Shown here in pieces: positions 1 to 8,337 of a stretch of DNA of 64,000 nt (positions are counted from its first letter, which is position 1; every line of letters starts with the position of its first letter). Origin of the DNA: Mycobacterium lacus (lineage in GTDB: Bacteria; Actinomycetota; Actinomycetes; Mycobacteriales; Mycobacteriaceae); contig NZ_AP022581.1 in assembly GCF_010731535.1 (NCBI RefSeq), positions 1,311,952-1,375,951 of the forward strand, in the 5' to 3' direction. A program made the translations under genes and the position numbers. The notes under the pieces are model-generated. The model had not been told where the DNA came from and did no database searches. It saw nothing but the letters and a program-made list of their open reading frames with translations.

Positions 1-1881
1 GAAGTTGACGTAGCCGTGCACCATGCTCGGCTCGTTGCTCAGCTCTGCCGGAACCCCGGCGGCGCCCAGCAGTTCGGCGTAGCGGGCTCCGTCATCGCGC
101 AGCGGGTCGTGTTCCGCGGTGCCGATGAAAGCCGGCGGCAGACCCGACAGGTCGGCGGCGTTGATCGGGCACAGGGTGGCAGGCAGCGTCGCGGGGTCGT
201 CGGTGATGTCGATGCCCGGCACGTACCAGCCCAGGAACGCGTCGATGACGTCGCGGTCCAGGATTGGCGCGTTGGCGTTCTCTGTGAACGACGGCAGCGA
301 CAGGTCACCCGTGACCGACGGGTACCACAGCAACTGGAAGGCCAATTCCGGTCCACCGGTGTCGCGGGCCAACAGCGTCATGACCGCCGCGATGTTGCCG
401 CCGGCGGAATCACCTGCGACGGCGATCCGGTTCGGGTCACCGCCCAGTTCGGCAGCGTTCTCGCCGACCCAGCGCAACGCCGCCCAGCTGTCCTCGATCC
501 CGGCCGGGTACGGATGCTCGGGGGCGAGCCGGTAGTCGACGGACACCACGATGGCCTCCGCGCCGACGGCGTGCGCGCGGGCGACCGGGTCGTGGGTGTC
601 CAGGTCGCCCAGCGACCAGCCGCCGCCGTGGTAAAAGACGACCACGGGCACGCCGGTGTCGGCGGGGGAAGGCGGCCAGTAGATCCGGACCGGAATGTCG
701 GTGAGCTCGCCGTGCCCCACGGTCCGTTCCTCGACCCGCAGGTCCGGCAGCATCTCCGGGGGCGGCTTCAGCTGGCGGAGGCGCGCGCGTGCGACCTCCA
801 CGCCGTCGGCCGCGGTGAAGGTCAGCGGAAAGGTATCGAGCAACGTCTTGAGGACGGGATCGATGCCGGGGCGGGCGGTGGGCTGGTCCGTCATGGGCAC
901 ACCGTACGCACCGTGCCGCTGCCCGTGTAGCGCGGCACGCAATGCCGCCAGCCCGCGATCCAGCGCGGCGGTGGCCGCGGGCACCACGCCGGCGTAGCCG
1001 ACGTAGCCGTGCACCATCGTCTCGGCGTTGTGCAGCTCGACGGGAACGCCGGCGGCGGCCAGCAGCTCGCCGTACCGGATGCCATCGTCGCGCAGCGGGT
1101 CGTGACCCGCCACGCCGATGTAGGCGGGCGGCAGGTCGGCCAGGTTCCCCGCCCGGCCCGGCGCCATGCCCGCCGGCGGATCGGACAAGTCGATTTCGCC
1201 CGCGTACCAACGGGAGAACGCGGCAATGGCCTTGGTGTCAAGGATCAGCGCGGTGGCGTTCTCGGTGAACGATGGCAGCGATTGGTCCCACATCGTGGAG
1301 GGATACCACAACAGCTGGTACGCGATTGGCGGTCCGGCACAGTCACGGGCTCGCTGAGCGATCACCGCGGCGATCGTGCCGCCCGCCGAATCCCCGGCGA
1401 CGGCCAACCGGGTGGGGTCCGCTCCCATCTCGCGGCCGTGTTGCGCGACCCATAGCGTTGCGGCCCAAGCGTCTTCGATGGCAGCGGGGTAGGGGTGCTC
1501 GGGCGCGAGCCGGTAGTCGACGGATACCACTAGGGCGTCCGCGCCGACGGCATGCTGGCGGGCGGAGCCGTCGTGGGTGTCGAGGTCACCCATGACGAAG
1601 CCGCCGCCGTGGAAATACAGCAGCACCGGCGGCTTGGTTCGACCGGAATCGGTTGGTGGCCAATAGATTCGGATGCCGATGGCGCCGGCGGGCCCGTCGA
1701 TCGATCGGTCCTCGACCCGCAACTCGGGGTGCACCGACCGCCTCGGCAGGTCGCGCAACCGCTGGCGCACCGCGTCGATTCCGTCCTCGGTGGATAGCCG
1801 AAACGGAACCGCATCCAGTACCTTCAGCAGGATGGGGTCGATAGCGGGTTTCTCGTCGGCGGTGTTGTCCAAACTGGGCAT
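1..1881 (-). CDS. lipI/lipH: Tandem HSL-family carboxylesterase (LipI-LipH fusion), C-terminus beyond the window
   Basis: One minus-strand frame stays open from the ATG at 1881 to the left edge (627 codons, checked codon by codon). It holds two hormone-sensitive-lipase-type alpha/beta hydrolases in a row. Unit 1 has HGGG at 91-94, GDSAG with Ser165, Asp261 and His291. Unit 2 starts at an internal Met330 (base 894) and has HGGG at 418-421, GDSAG with Ser492, Asp592 and His622. Both triads look complete, so both units should hydrolyse short-chain esters. In M. tuberculosis the same two enzymes, LipI (Rv1400c) and LipH (Rv1399c), are separate genes of about 320 residues; here the junction, around residues 315-335, has no stop codon. 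A TACGGT box lies 6 nt before both Met1 and Met330, so LipH may also be made alone. The end of unit 2, probably 15-20 residues, is missing. The fusion is seen directly; its expression as one protein is inference. Confidence 0.85.
   Translation of the reverse strand, partial: MPSLDNTADEKPAIDPILLKVLDAVPFRLSTEDGIDAVRQRLRDLPRRSVHPELRVEDRSIDGPAGAIGIRIYWPPTDSGRTKPPVLLYFHGGGFVMGDLDTHDGSARQHAVGADALVVSVDYRLAPEHPYPAAIEDAWAATLWVAQHGREMGADPTRLAVAGDSAGGTIAAVIAQRARDCAGPPIAYQLLWYPSTMWDQSLPSFTENATALILDTKAIAAFSRWYAGEIDLSDPPAGMAPGRAGNLADLPPAYIGVAGHDPLRDDGIRYGELLAAAGVPVELHNAETMVHGYVGYAGVVPAATAALDRGLAALRAALHGQRHGAYGVPMTDQPTARPGIDPVLKTLLDTFPLTFTAADGVEVARARLRQLKPPPEMLPDLRVEERTVGHGELTDIPVRIYWPPSPADTGVPVVVFYHGGGWSLGDLDTHDPVARAHAVGAEAIVVSVDYRLAPEHPYPAGIEDSWAALRWVGENAAELGGDPNRIAVAGDSAGGNIAAVMTLLARDTGGPELAFQLLWYPSVTGDLSLPSFTENANAPILDRDVIDAFLGWYVPGIDITDDPATLPATLCPINAADLSGLPPAFIGTAEHDPLRDDGARYAELLGAAGVPAELSNEPSMVHGYVNF
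901..906 (-). promoter_or_regulatory. Putative internal leaderless -10 box for the LipH unit
   Basis: TACGGT lies 6 nt before the internal ATG at 894 and belongs to the second copy of GGTGCGTACGGT (901-912). It sits inside the fused esterase frame, so it could drive a separate LipH transcript that starts at its own ATG. Confidence 0.45.
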
Positions 1882-1887
1882 GGAGGT

Positions 1888-1893
1888 ACCGTA
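1888..1893 (-). promoter_or_regulatory. Putative leaderless -10 box of the LipI unit
   Basis: On the minus strand TACGGT lies 6 nt before the ATG at 1881. It is part of the 12-mer GGTGCGTACGGT, which recurs at 901-912 with the same spacing before the LipH ATG. The TANNNT form and spacing match the leaderless promoters common in mycobacteria. Confidence 0.5.
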
Positions 1894-1906
1894 CGCACCC
1901 CGCTTG

Positions 1907-2629
1907 GTGGCCGGTGGTTGGGTGGTCGCCTGTTGGGCGGGACTCGCCTACGGCGTGTACCTGACCGTGATCGCGTTGCGCTCGCCGCCGGGGACGGAGC
2001 TGACCGGGCACTGGGTTCTGCAGCCGCCGTTCAAGGCCTCCATGGCGGTGCTGCTGGCATTGGCCGCGATGGCGCACCCGATTGTTCGCGAGCGGCTGTG
2101 GCTGGTGCTTGCGCTGTTGTTGTCGGCCAGCGGCGACTGGCTGTTGGCGATCCCATGGTGGACACAGTCGTTCGTCTTGGGCCTGGCCTCATTCCTGTTG
2201 GCGCACTTGTGTTTTCTGGGCGCACTGCTGCCCCACGCGGTAAGGTCGGTGCCGTCTGGCGCGCGCATCGCTGCTGTCGTCCTGATGTGCTTGGCATCCG
2301 CGTCGCTGCTCGCGTTGTTCTGGCCCCACCTGGGCCGGGACAACCTGACGATCCCGGTGACGGTCTACATCGTCGTCCTGTCCGCGATGGTATGCACCGC
2401 GCTGCTGGCGCGGCTGCCGACGATATGGACCGCCGTGGGCGCGCTGTGTTTCGCGGCGTCGGACTCGATGATCGCGATCAGCCGGTTCATCCTGGGCAAC
2501 GAGGCGCTGGCGGTGCCGATCTGGTGGTCGTACGCCGCCGCCGAAATCCTGATCACGGCCGGATTCTTCTTCGGCCGCGAGGACACGAACGGGGTCCCCG
2601 TTACCGAGCCCGAGGCCGCCGAAGGCTAA
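1907..2629 (+). CDS. YhhN-family integral membrane protein (Rv1401-like)
   Basis: The protein of about 240 residues consists mostly of hydrophobic segments (roughly eight). It carries patterns typical of the YhhN/TMEM86 family: SGDWLL in an early membrane segment and [12 protein letters not shown] near the C-terminus. Some members of that family are lysoplasmalogenases, cleaving the vinyl-ether bond of lysoplasmalogens; the activity here is unknown. The start is uncertain. GTG 1907 leaves 25 nt to the divergent esterase. TTG 1904 and ATG 1880 are in the same frame, and ATG 1880 would overlap the esterase ATG head to head through the shared CATG. The gene is probably expressed from the same short divergent region as the esterases. 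Confidence 0.75.
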   Translation: MAGGWVVACWAGLAYGVYLTVIALRSPPGTELTGHWVLQPPFKASMAVLLALAAMAHPIVRERLWLVLALLLSASGDWLLAIPWWTQSFVLGLASFLLAHLCFLGALLPHAVRSVPSGARIAAVVLMCLASASLLALFWPHLGRDNLTIPVTVYIVVLSAMVCTALLARLPTIWTAVGALCFAASDSMIAISRFILGNEALAVPIWWSYAAAEILITAGFFFGREDTNGVPVTEPEAAEG

Positions 2630-2684
2630 TCGTCGGCGGCCTCGGGTACGGTGCGCTTTCACACTCGACGTCCTGGAAGCAAAC

Positions 2685-4709
2685 ATGTTGTCTAGCAGCG
2701 TATCTCGCGGTCCATCCCCTATCGAAGTCGAACCGATCGCGCGGGTGCTGCCGATGCTGTCCGTGCCGCACCTGGATCGCGAGTTCGACTACTTGGTGTC
2801 CCCCGAGCAGTCCGACGATGCCCAGCCGGGGGTTCGGGTGCGGGTGCGGTTCCATGGCCGGCTGGTCGAGGGGTTTGTGCTGGAGCGCCGCCACGACACC
2901 GATCACCCCGGAAAGCTCGGCTGGCTGGATCGCGTCGTGTCCGCCGAACCTGTGCTCACCCCGGAAATCCGCCGACTGGTGGACGCGGTGGCGGCGCGCT
3001 ACGCGGGGACCCGCCCGGACGTGTTGCGCCTGGCCGTGCCGCCGCGGCACGCCAAAGTGGAGCGGGAAATCACGGCGGCTCCAGACCGGTCGGTCCCGTC
3101 GCTTCCAGCGCCGGTCGACCCGTCCGGCTGGGAGGTTTACGGCCGCGGTGGTCAGTTCCTGACCGCGCTGGCCGAGGCGCGGGCGGCCCGGGCCGTCTGG
3201 CAGGCGCTGCCGGGCGAGCGGTGGGCGGACCGATTCGCCGAGGCCGCCGCGCAAACCGTACGGGCGGGGCGCACCGCATTGGCGATCGTGCCCGATCAGC
3301 GGGATCTGGAGACGCTGTGGCAGGCCGCGACGACCTGTTTCGACGAGCCGAGCGTGGTGGCACTGTCGGCGGGCCTGGGGCCGGCCGCGCGGTATCGGCG
3401 TTGGCTGGCGGCGTTGCGGGGGAGCGCGCGGCTGGTGATCGGCACCCGCAGTGCGGTGTTCGCGCCGCTGAGTGACCTGGGCCTGGTCATGGTCTGGTCT
3501 GATGCCGACGACAGCCTGGCCGAGCCGCGGGCCCCCTATCCGCACGCCCGGGAGGTGGCCATGCTGCGCGCCCATCAAGCCCGGTGCGCGGTGCTGATCG
3601 GAGGCTACGCCCGGACCGCCGAAGCGCACGCTCTGGTGCGCAGCGGCTGGGCGCACGACATAGTCGCGGTTCGGCAGGTGGTGCGCGCCCGCACCCCGCG
3701 GGTGGTCGCCCTCGACGACAGCGGATACGCCGACGAACGCGACCCGGCGGCCCGCACGGCGCGACTGCCGTCCATCGCGCTGCGCGCCGCCCGCTCGGCG
3801 CTAGAGGCCGGGGCGCCGGTGCTGGTGCAGGTGCCCCGGCGCGGGTACATTCCTTCGCTGGCCTGCGGGCGCTGCCGCGCGATCGCCCGCTGCAGGCGCT
3901 GCACGGGTCCGTTGTCGATGGTGGACCGCGGCGCGCCCGGCATGCTCTGCCGCTGGTGCGGCCGCGTGGATCCGACGATACGGTGCGCGCGCTGCGGTTC
4001 GGATGCCGTGCGTGCCGTGGTCGTCGGGGCCCGACGCACTGCCGAAGAGCTCGGCAGGGCGTTCCCGGGTACGGCCGTGGTTACCTCGGCGGGCGACGCC
4101 ATTGTGGCCGAGGTCGCCGCCCGCCCGGCGCTTGTGGTCGCCACGCCGGGGGCTGAACCCCGCGCGTCGGGAGGGTACGGGGCGGCGCTGCTGCTGGATA
4201 CGTGGGCGCTGTTGGGCCGACAAGACCTACGGGCGGCCGAGGACACCCTGTGGCGCTGGATGAGCGCGGCCGCGCTGGTGCGGGCGCGCGGCCAGGGCGG
4301 CGTGGTGACCGTGGTCGCGGAATCGTCGATCCCGACGGTGCAATCGCTGATCCGGTGGGATCCGGCGGGTCACGCGGAGGCCGACCTGGTGGCGCGCACC
4401 GAGGTCGGCCTGCCGCCGAGTGTGCACGTTGCAACCCTAGATGGCCCCGCCGGCAACGTGACCGCTCTGTTGGAGGAGGCCCGGTTGCCCGACGGCGCGG
4501 AGCTGCTTGGCCCGGTGGATCTGCCGCCGGGCGTCCGCCGCCCGGCCGGCACGCCCGCCGATACGCGGGTGACCAGGATGTTGGTGCGGGTCCGCCGTGA
4601 GCAGGGCCTTCAGCTGGCTGCAAGCCTGCGGCGCGGCATCGGTGTGCTCAGTGCCCGGCAAGCCCACCAGCCGGTCCGGGTACAGGTCGACCCGCTGCAC
4701 ATTGGCTGA
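2685..4709 (+). CDS. priA: PriA-like primosomal protein N', helicase motifs degenerate
   Basis: The 674-residue protein matches actinobacterial PriA, the replication-restart protein that recognises branched DNA at stalled forks. The N-terminal DNA-binding region (about 15-110) begins IARVLPMLSVPHLDREFDYL. The zinc-binding insert is clear as paired cysteines in LACGRCRAIARCRRC, LCRWCGR and IRCARCGS. The helicase core looks catalytically dead: I see no GxGKT Walker A, and the position of the DEEH box reads WSDADD. Loss of ATPase motifs is known for mycobacterial PriA, so this is probably a structural primosome factor, not a pseudogene. ATG 2685 is chosen as the first start in frame. The gene is separated from the YhhN gene by 55 nt and could be co-transcribed with it. 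Confidence 0.9.
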   Translation: MLSSSVSRGPSPIEVEPIARVLPMLSVPHLDREFDYLVSPEQSDDAQPGVRVRVRFHGRLVEGFVLERRHDTDHPGKLGWLDRVVSAEPVLTPEIRRLVDAVAARYAGTRPDVLRLAVPPRHAKVEREITAAPDRSVPSLPAPVDPSGWEVYGRGGQFLTALAEARAARAVWQALPGERWADRFAEAAAQTVRAGRTALAIVPDQRDLETLWQAATTCFDEPSVVALSAGLGPAARYRRWLAALRGSARLVIGTRSAVFAPLSDLGLVMVWSDADDSLAEPRAPYPHAREVAMLRAHQARCAVLIGGYARTAEAHALVRSGWAHDIVAVRQVVRARTPRVVALDDSGYADERDPAARTARLPSIALRAARSALEAGAPVLVQVPRRGYIPSLACGRCRAIARCRRCTGPLSMVDRGAPGMLCRWCGRVDPTIRCARCGSDAVRAVVVGARRTAEELGRAFPGTAVVTSAGDAIVAEVAARPALVVATPGAEPRASGGYGAALLLDTWALLGRQDLRAAEDTLWRWMSAAALVRARGQGGVVTVVAESSIPTVQSLIRWDPAGHAEADLVARTEVGLPPSVHVATLDGPAGNVTALLEEARLPDGAELLGPVDLPPGVRRPAGTPADTRVTRMLVRVRREQGLQLAASLRRGIGVLSARQAHQPVRVQVDPLHIG

Positions 4710-4729
4710 CCGGGGGCTGACCGCTGTTA

Positions 4730-5554
4730 TCACGCCTTCCGAGCCGTGAAAATCAGGTATTCCCACTCCATGACGCCGTCCTTCAGGTACTTACGGCTGA
4801 GTTCGGCCAGGTCGGCGTCGAGTGTGGTAACGAGCTCCGCGTCGTCGGCGATGTTGCGGTAGGCATTGATGACCGGGCCGTAGTAGCTCTTGAAATAGTC
4901 GCGGCACTGTTCGGCGGAGCCGAATCGGTCCACCCGCAACGAGCCGCGCTGAGTGCGCACGTCGGTGACGTGGTCGCGAAACAGGTCAGTCACGTGGTCT
5001 TCGCGTCCCCACCACACCTCCGGGGGTGCTCCCGCCGGCAAGGTCGGACGGTACGGCCTGATGGTGGACAACATCTGGCCATAGAAGCCTTCGGGTGTCC
5101 AGCTGATCGCGGCAATCTTGCCACCGCGACGACACACCCGGGCCAGCTCGTCGGCAGCGCGCTGCTGACGCGGCGCGAACATCACTCCGATCGCCGAGAG
5201 GACCGCGTCGAACTCGGCGGCGCCGAACGGTAGGGCTTCGGCGTTGGCTTCCCGCCAGCCGAGCTCGAGACCCGCCGCCGCGGCCCTGCCTTGGGCTCGG
5301 CGCAACAGTTCCGGTGTCAGGTCGCTGGCAATGACATGGGCGCCCGCCATCGCCGCGTGGATCGCCACGTTGCCCGAGCCGGCGGCCACGTCAAGCACGC
5401 GGTCGCCGGGACGAATACCGCTGGTGGAGACCAGGATTGGACCGAGAGGCGCCAGGACCTCATCGGCGATGACCGCGTAGTCGCCGAGCGCCCACATGTC
5501 CCGATGCGTGGTCGCCGGTGCCTGGCGCTCGCTGATGGGCGTGTCGATAGCCAT
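4730..5554 (-). CDS. SAM-dependent methyltransferase (Rv1403c-like)
   Basis: The class I methyltransferase has 274 residues. The SAM-binding glycine loop is VLDAAGSGN-like (VLDVAAGSGN, about 53-62), followed by the acidic SDLTPELL strand end and ANAEALPFGAAEFD, typical of the UbiE/Methyltransf_11 fold. The substrate is unknown. A close paralogue of identical length lies at 6385-7209, on the other side of the MarR gene at 5787. In M. tuberculosis the corresponding MarR protein Rv1404 is reported to control both methyltransferases. The ATG at 5554 is preceded by AGGAGAT, a good ribosome-binding site, and by a leader of about 100 nt that resembles the paralogue's leader. Function beyond methyl transfer is not inferable from the sequence. 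Confidence 0.85.
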   Translation of the reverse strand: MAIDTPISERQAPATTHRDMWALGDYAVIADEVLAPLGPILVSTSGIRPGDRVLDVAAGSGNVAIHAAMAGAHVIASDLTPELLRRAQGRAAAAGLELGWREANAEALPFGAAEFDAVLSAIGVMFAPRQQRAADELARVCRRGGKIAAISWTPEGFYGQMLSTIRPYRPTLPAGAPPEVWWGREDHVTDLFRDHVTDVRTQRGSLRVDRFGSAEQCRDYFKSYYGPVINAYRNIADDAELVTTLDADLAELSRKYLKDGVMEWEYLIFTARKA

Positions 5555-5658
5555 CAGATCTCCTGCACAAGTTAAAAAGAGGGGCTTTTAACTTCGACGT
5601 CGTCGTCGGCGGCGCGGGGCAGGAAATTGCGACTAACCCGTTCCGATCATGCCCGCTG
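5555..5658 (-). other. 5' leader of the Rv1403c-like gene, related to that of its paralogue
   Basis: This stretch is the likely untranslated leader. It aligns by eye with 7210-7317 in front of the paralogue: both have ATCTCCT beside the start, then GGGGCT, then CGAC followed by repeated TCG triplets and GGCGCG, then ATGCCC[GA]CTG near the 5' end (plus-strand reading). Only this copy contains the 9-bp inverted repeat at 5569-5594. Confidence 0.5.
5569..5594. repeat. Perfect 9-bp inverted repeat in the leader
   Basis: The arms are AAGTTAAAA (5569-5577) and TTTTAACTT (5586-5594) with an 8-nt loop. It is AT-rich in a GC-rich genome and ends 15 nt from the Rv1403c-like start codon. It could be an operator for the neighbouring MarR protein or an RNA hairpin near the ribosome-binding site. 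Confidence 0.6.
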
Positions 5659-5664
5659 GACGAC

Positions 5665-5692
5665 AGTATACGTAGGAAATAATCAATGTCTA
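5665..5692 (-). promoter_or_regulatory. Putative sigma-A-type promoter of the Rv1403c-like gene
   Basis: On the minus strand TAGACA (5687-5692) and TATACT (5665-5670) are 16 nt apart, with transcription predicted to start near 5657. The paralogue has TGGACA-N16-CATACT at nearly the same distance from its start codon. Confidence 0.6.
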
Positions 5693-5698
5693 CCATTG
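5684..5698. promoter_or_regulatory. Putative MarR operator palindrome
   Basis: CAATG-TCTAC-CATTG is a perfect 5-5-5 palindrome that overlaps the -35 box of the Rv1403c-like promoter and lies in the divergent region with the MarR gene. A related, less symmetric ATGTC..CAT.GTG stretch overlaps the -35 box of the paralogue. Confidence 0.4.
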
Positions 5699-5786
5699 TG
5701 GCTGTTACACTTTCCTAGCTATATCCCGTGTTGTGCGACGACGAAGTTCACGGCCGGGACGAGGTCCGGGGAAGGGGGCCCAAATT

Positions 5787-6272
5787 ATGGCGGTGGAGAA
5801 TGCGACGGCAGCCAGCGAATCACTGGACGCGATCACCGATGCTTTATTAACAGCGTCCCGATTGCTGGTAGCGATCTCGGCTCACTCGATTGCCCAAGTC
5901 GACGAAAACATCACCATCCCGCAATTCCGAACCCTGGTGATCCTGTCCAACCGCGGTCCGGTGAACCTGGCCACGCTGGCAACCCTGCTGGGTGTGCAGC
6001 CGTCGGCCACCGGACGCATGGTCGACCGGCTGGTCAGCGCCGGGTTGATCGACCGCCTACCGCACCCGACGTCTCGGCGCGAATTGCTCGCGGCGCTGAC
6101 CAAGCGCGGACGAGACGTCGTCCGGCAGGTCACCGCCCACCGGCGCGCCGAGATCGCGCGCATCGTGGAAAAGATGCCCCGGCCGGAACGTCACGGTTTG
6201 GTGCGTGCCCTGACGGCGTTCACCGTCGCCGGCGGTGAGCCGGACGCGCACGTCGAGGTGGACGCCATCTAA
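5787..6272 (+). CDS. MarR-family transcriptional regulator (Rv1404-like)
   Basis: The protein has 161 residues and a winged helix-turn-helix. The recognition region reads LATLLGVQPSATGRMVDRLV, and the wing region LIDRLPHPTSRRELLAALT is typical of MarR. Such proteins bind DNA as dimers, usually repressing neighbouring genes until a ligand or stress releases them. ATG 5787 is chosen because GGGAAGGGGG lies just upstream; an earlier in-frame start at 5733 lacks a site. The gene is divergent from one methyltransferase and convergent with the other, and the upstream regions of both share promoter elements. The M. tuberculosis orthologue has been linked to acid-stress control of these methyltransferases; that role here is inference. 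Confidence 0.88.
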   Translation: MAVENATAASESLDAITDALLTASRLLVAISAHSIAQVDENITIPQFRTLVILSNRGPVNLATLATLLGVQPSATGRMVDRLVSAGLIDRLPHPTSRRELLAALTKRGRDVVRQVTAHRRAEIARIVEKMPRPERHGLVRALTAFTVAGGEPDAHVEVDAI

Positions 6273-6290
6273 AGCTCGCCGATCGCGGAA

Positions 6291-6332
6291 CGAGCCCGTG
6301 CCAAGCCGATGCGGCGGCCCGGCACGGGCTCG
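6291..6332. terminator. Bidirectional hairpin between convergent genes
   Basis: A perfect 12-bp stem, CGAGCCCGTGCC (6291-6302) with GGCACGGGCTCG (6321-6332), has an 18-nt loop. It lies just after the MarR stop codon and before the 3' end of the convergent methyltransferase. No U-tract follows, as is usual for mycobacterial terminator hairpins. Confidence 0.65.
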
Positions 6333-6384
6333 GCGTCCCTGAACTCAGAACTGGGCCGGACTCACTGAGATCAGGGGGTCTGAC

Positions 6385-7209
6385 TCATCGCTTTTGCGCG
6401 GTGAGAAGCAGGTACTCCCATTGCATGACGCCGCCCATCAGGTATTCCTCGGCGAGTTCGACGAGCTGTCTGTCGAGCTCTGCTGCCAACACCGAGTTGT
6501 CACCGATGTTTGCGTAGGCTTCGATCGTCGGGCCGTAATGTTCCTTGAAGTAGTCGTGCACGGCCTGGGCGGTGTCGAACCGGTTGACCTCGAGCAGTCC
6601 GCGCTCCATCGTGACGCCGGTGACTCGATCGCCCAGCAGCCCGCTGACGTAGGCCTCCCGTCCCCACAGCGCCGAGGGGGGCAGCGCCGCCGACAGGCTT
6701 GGCCGGTATGGCCTGATGGTGGCCAGCATCCTGCCGAAGAATCCTTCCGATGTCCAGCTGATAACGCCGATCGTCCCGCCCGGGCGGCAGACCCGCACCA
6801 ACTCGTCGGCCGCGCATTGGTGATCCGGCGCGAACATCACACCGATCGCCGAGATGACGGTGTCGAACTCGTCGTTGCCAAACGGCAGGGCTTGCGCGTT
6901 GGCTTCCTGGTAGTCCAGTGTCAACCCCAGCTCGGTGGCCCTGGCCGCCGACCGCTGCAGCAGTTCCGGTGTCAGGTCGGTGGAAACAACCGTCGCCCCG
7001 GTCTTGGCGGCGGGAAGCGAGATGTTGCCCGAGCCGGCGGCGACGTCGAGCACCCGAACGCCCGGTCCAATGCCCGTGGCGGCGACCAGGATTGGGCCGA
7101 GCGGGGCCATCACCTCCTCGGCCATCAGGGCGTAGTCGCCCAGCGCCCACATCGCGCGATGCGTGGCGGCGAGCGTTTGATCTTCGCGGATCGACGTGTC
7201 GAGAGTCAT
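6385..7209 (-). CDS. SAM-dependent methyltransferase (Rv1405c-like)
   Basis: This 274-residue paralogue of the gene at 4730-5554 has the same layout: ATHRAMWALGDYALMAEEV at the N-terminus, SAM loop VLDVAAGSGN, STDLTPELLQR, ANAQALPFGNDEFD and the C-terminal MQWEYLLLTA. The two look like products of an old duplication that included the promoter and leader. ATG 7209 is preceded by AGGAGAT. An upstream in-frame ATG at 7338 would run the protein through the conserved leader and overlap the predicted -10 region, so it is rejected. The M. tuberculosis orthologue is acid-induced and described as virulence-associated. The substrate is unknown. Confidence 0.85.
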   Translation of the reverse strand: MTLDTSIREDQTLAATHRAMWALGDYALMAEEVMAPLGPILVAATGIGPGVRVLDVAAGSGNISLPAAKTGATVVSTDLTPELLQRSAARATELGLTLDYQEANAQALPFGNDEFDTVISAIGVMFAPDHQCAADELVRVCRPGGTIGVISWTSEGFFGRMLATIRPYRPSLSAALPPSALWGREAYVSGLLGDRVTGVTMERGLLEVNRFDTAQAVHDYFKEHYGPTIEAYANIGDNSVLAAELDRQLVELAEEYLMGGVMQWEYLLLTAQKR

Positions 7210-7317
7210 CGGATCTCCTACAGATGTGGGGGAAAGGGGCTGCGCTACTCGACCTCGTCGTCGTCGGCGCGTGGGAAGTTCGGGTCCGGCCTTCGGCTGA
7301 GTTAGAAAATGCCCACT
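7210..7317 (-). other. 5' leader of the Rv1405c-like gene
   Basis: This leader of about 108 nt aligns with 5555-5658 before the paralogous gene, sharing the ribosome-binding site region, a GGGGCT box, a TCG-repeat block and an ATGCCC[GA]CTG segment. It lacks the AT-rich palindrome of the other copy. Confidence 0.5.
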
Positions 7318-7323
7318 GAAAAC

Positions 7324-7351
7324 AGTATGCATTTGCAACTGTACATGTCCA
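7324..7351 (-). promoter_or_regulatory. Putative promoter of the Rv1405c-like gene
   Basis: TGGACA (7346-7351) and CATACT (7324-7329) on the minus strand are 16 nt apart, mirroring the paralogue's promoter. ACAGT (7322-7326) and ACTGT (7338-7342) form an inverted pair across the spacer, a candidate regulator site. Confidence 0.55.
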
Positions 7352-7392
7352 TCGTGCGGGCTCGGTTGGGCATGTGGTGCGTGTCACGTTCC

Positions 7393-7398
7393 TAGACT
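7393..7398 (+). promoter_or_regulatory. Putative leaderless -10 box of fmt
   Basis: TAGACT lies 6 nt before the GTG start of fmt, so the transcript probably begins at or near the start codon. No clear -35 box is visible. Confidence 0.5.
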
Positions 7399-7404
7399 GG
7401 GTCG

Positions 7405-8337
7405 GTGCGTCTCATCTTCGCCGGCACCCCCGAGCCCGCGCTGCCCGCCCTGCGTCGCCTGTTCGACTCCCCCCGCCACGAGGTGATCGCGGTGCTGAGC
7501 CGGCCCGACGCCGCCTCCGGCCGGCAGGGCAAGCCGCAGCCGTCGCCGGTGGCCCGCGAGGCGCTCGACCGCGGCATTCCCTTGTTGCGGCCCGCGCGGC
7601 CGAACTCGCCAGAGTTCGTCGCCGAACTGTCGGAGTTGGCGCCGGAATGCTGTGCGGTGGTGGCTTACGGCGCGCTGCTCGGCGACCCGCTGCTCGCCGT
7701 GCCCCCGCGTGGCTGGGTGAACCTGCATTTCTCGCTGCTGCCGGCTTGGCGCGGCGCGGCACCGGTACAGGCCGCGATCGCCGCGGGGGACACGATCACC
7801 GGAGCCACCACGTTCCTGATCGAGCCGAGTTTGGACTCCGGACCGGTGTACGGAGTCGTCACCGAGACGATCCACCCGGCCGATACCGCCGGCGATCTGC
7901 TTGAGCGACTGGCGATTTCGGGGGCGGCGCTGCTGGCGACCACGCTGGACGGCATTGCCGACGGAACATTGACGCCTCGACCGCAACCGGCGGAGGGGAT
8001 CAGTATTGCGCCGAAAATCACGGTGGAGCGGGCCCGGGTGCGCTGGGACCTGCCGGCGCCGGTCGTCGAACGCCGGATCCGTGCGGTCACGCCCAACCCG
8101 GGCGCCTGGACGCTCATCGGTGACCTGCGGGTCAAACTCGGACCGGTACAGCTCGATTCGGGGTCACCAGAACGCTTGCCGCCCGGCGGTATTCACGTCG
8201 ACCGCCGGAGCGTATGGATCGGTACCGGCTCGGAACCGGTGCGGCTGGGCCAGATTCAGCCGCCCGGAAAGAAACCGATGAACGCTGCGGACTGGGCGCG
8301 TGGTGCCCGCCTCGGCCCCGACGCACGGGCGTCATGA
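7405..8337 (+). CDS. fmt: Methionyl-tRNA formyltransferase
   Basis: The enzyme adds a formyl group from 10-formyl-tetrahydrofolate to Met-tRNA(fMet) for translation initiation. The 310-residue protein starts [16 protein letters not shown] and has the formyltransferase core signature [16 protein letters not shown] with the preceding GWVNLHFS. The C-terminal domain (about 205-310) is the tRNA-binding oligosaccharide-fold type. The GTG start at 7405 is supported by the -10 box 6 nt upstream. The stop codon overlaps the rsmB start (ATGA), so the two are coupled. Confidence 0.95.
   Translation: MRLIFAGTPEPALPALRRLFDSPRHEVIAVLSRPDAASGRQGKPQPSPVAREALDRGIPLLRPARPNSPEFVAELSELAPECCAVVAYGALLGDPLLAVPPRGWVNLHFSLLPAWRGAAPVQAAIAAGDTITGATTFLIEPSLDSGPVYGVVTETIHPADTAGDLLERLAISGAALLATTLDGIADGTLTPRPQPAEGISIAPKITVERARVRWDLPAPVVERRIRAVTPNPGAWTLIGDLRVKLGPVQLDSGSPERLPPGGIHVDRRSVWIGTGSEPVRLGQIQPPGKKPMNAADWARGARLGPDARAS

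Noticed and set aside
16..930. Plus-strand open frames opposite the esterases
   Set aside because: They are antisense shadows of the high-GC esterase frame; their translations have no domain features and the minus-strand frame has two full catalytic triads.
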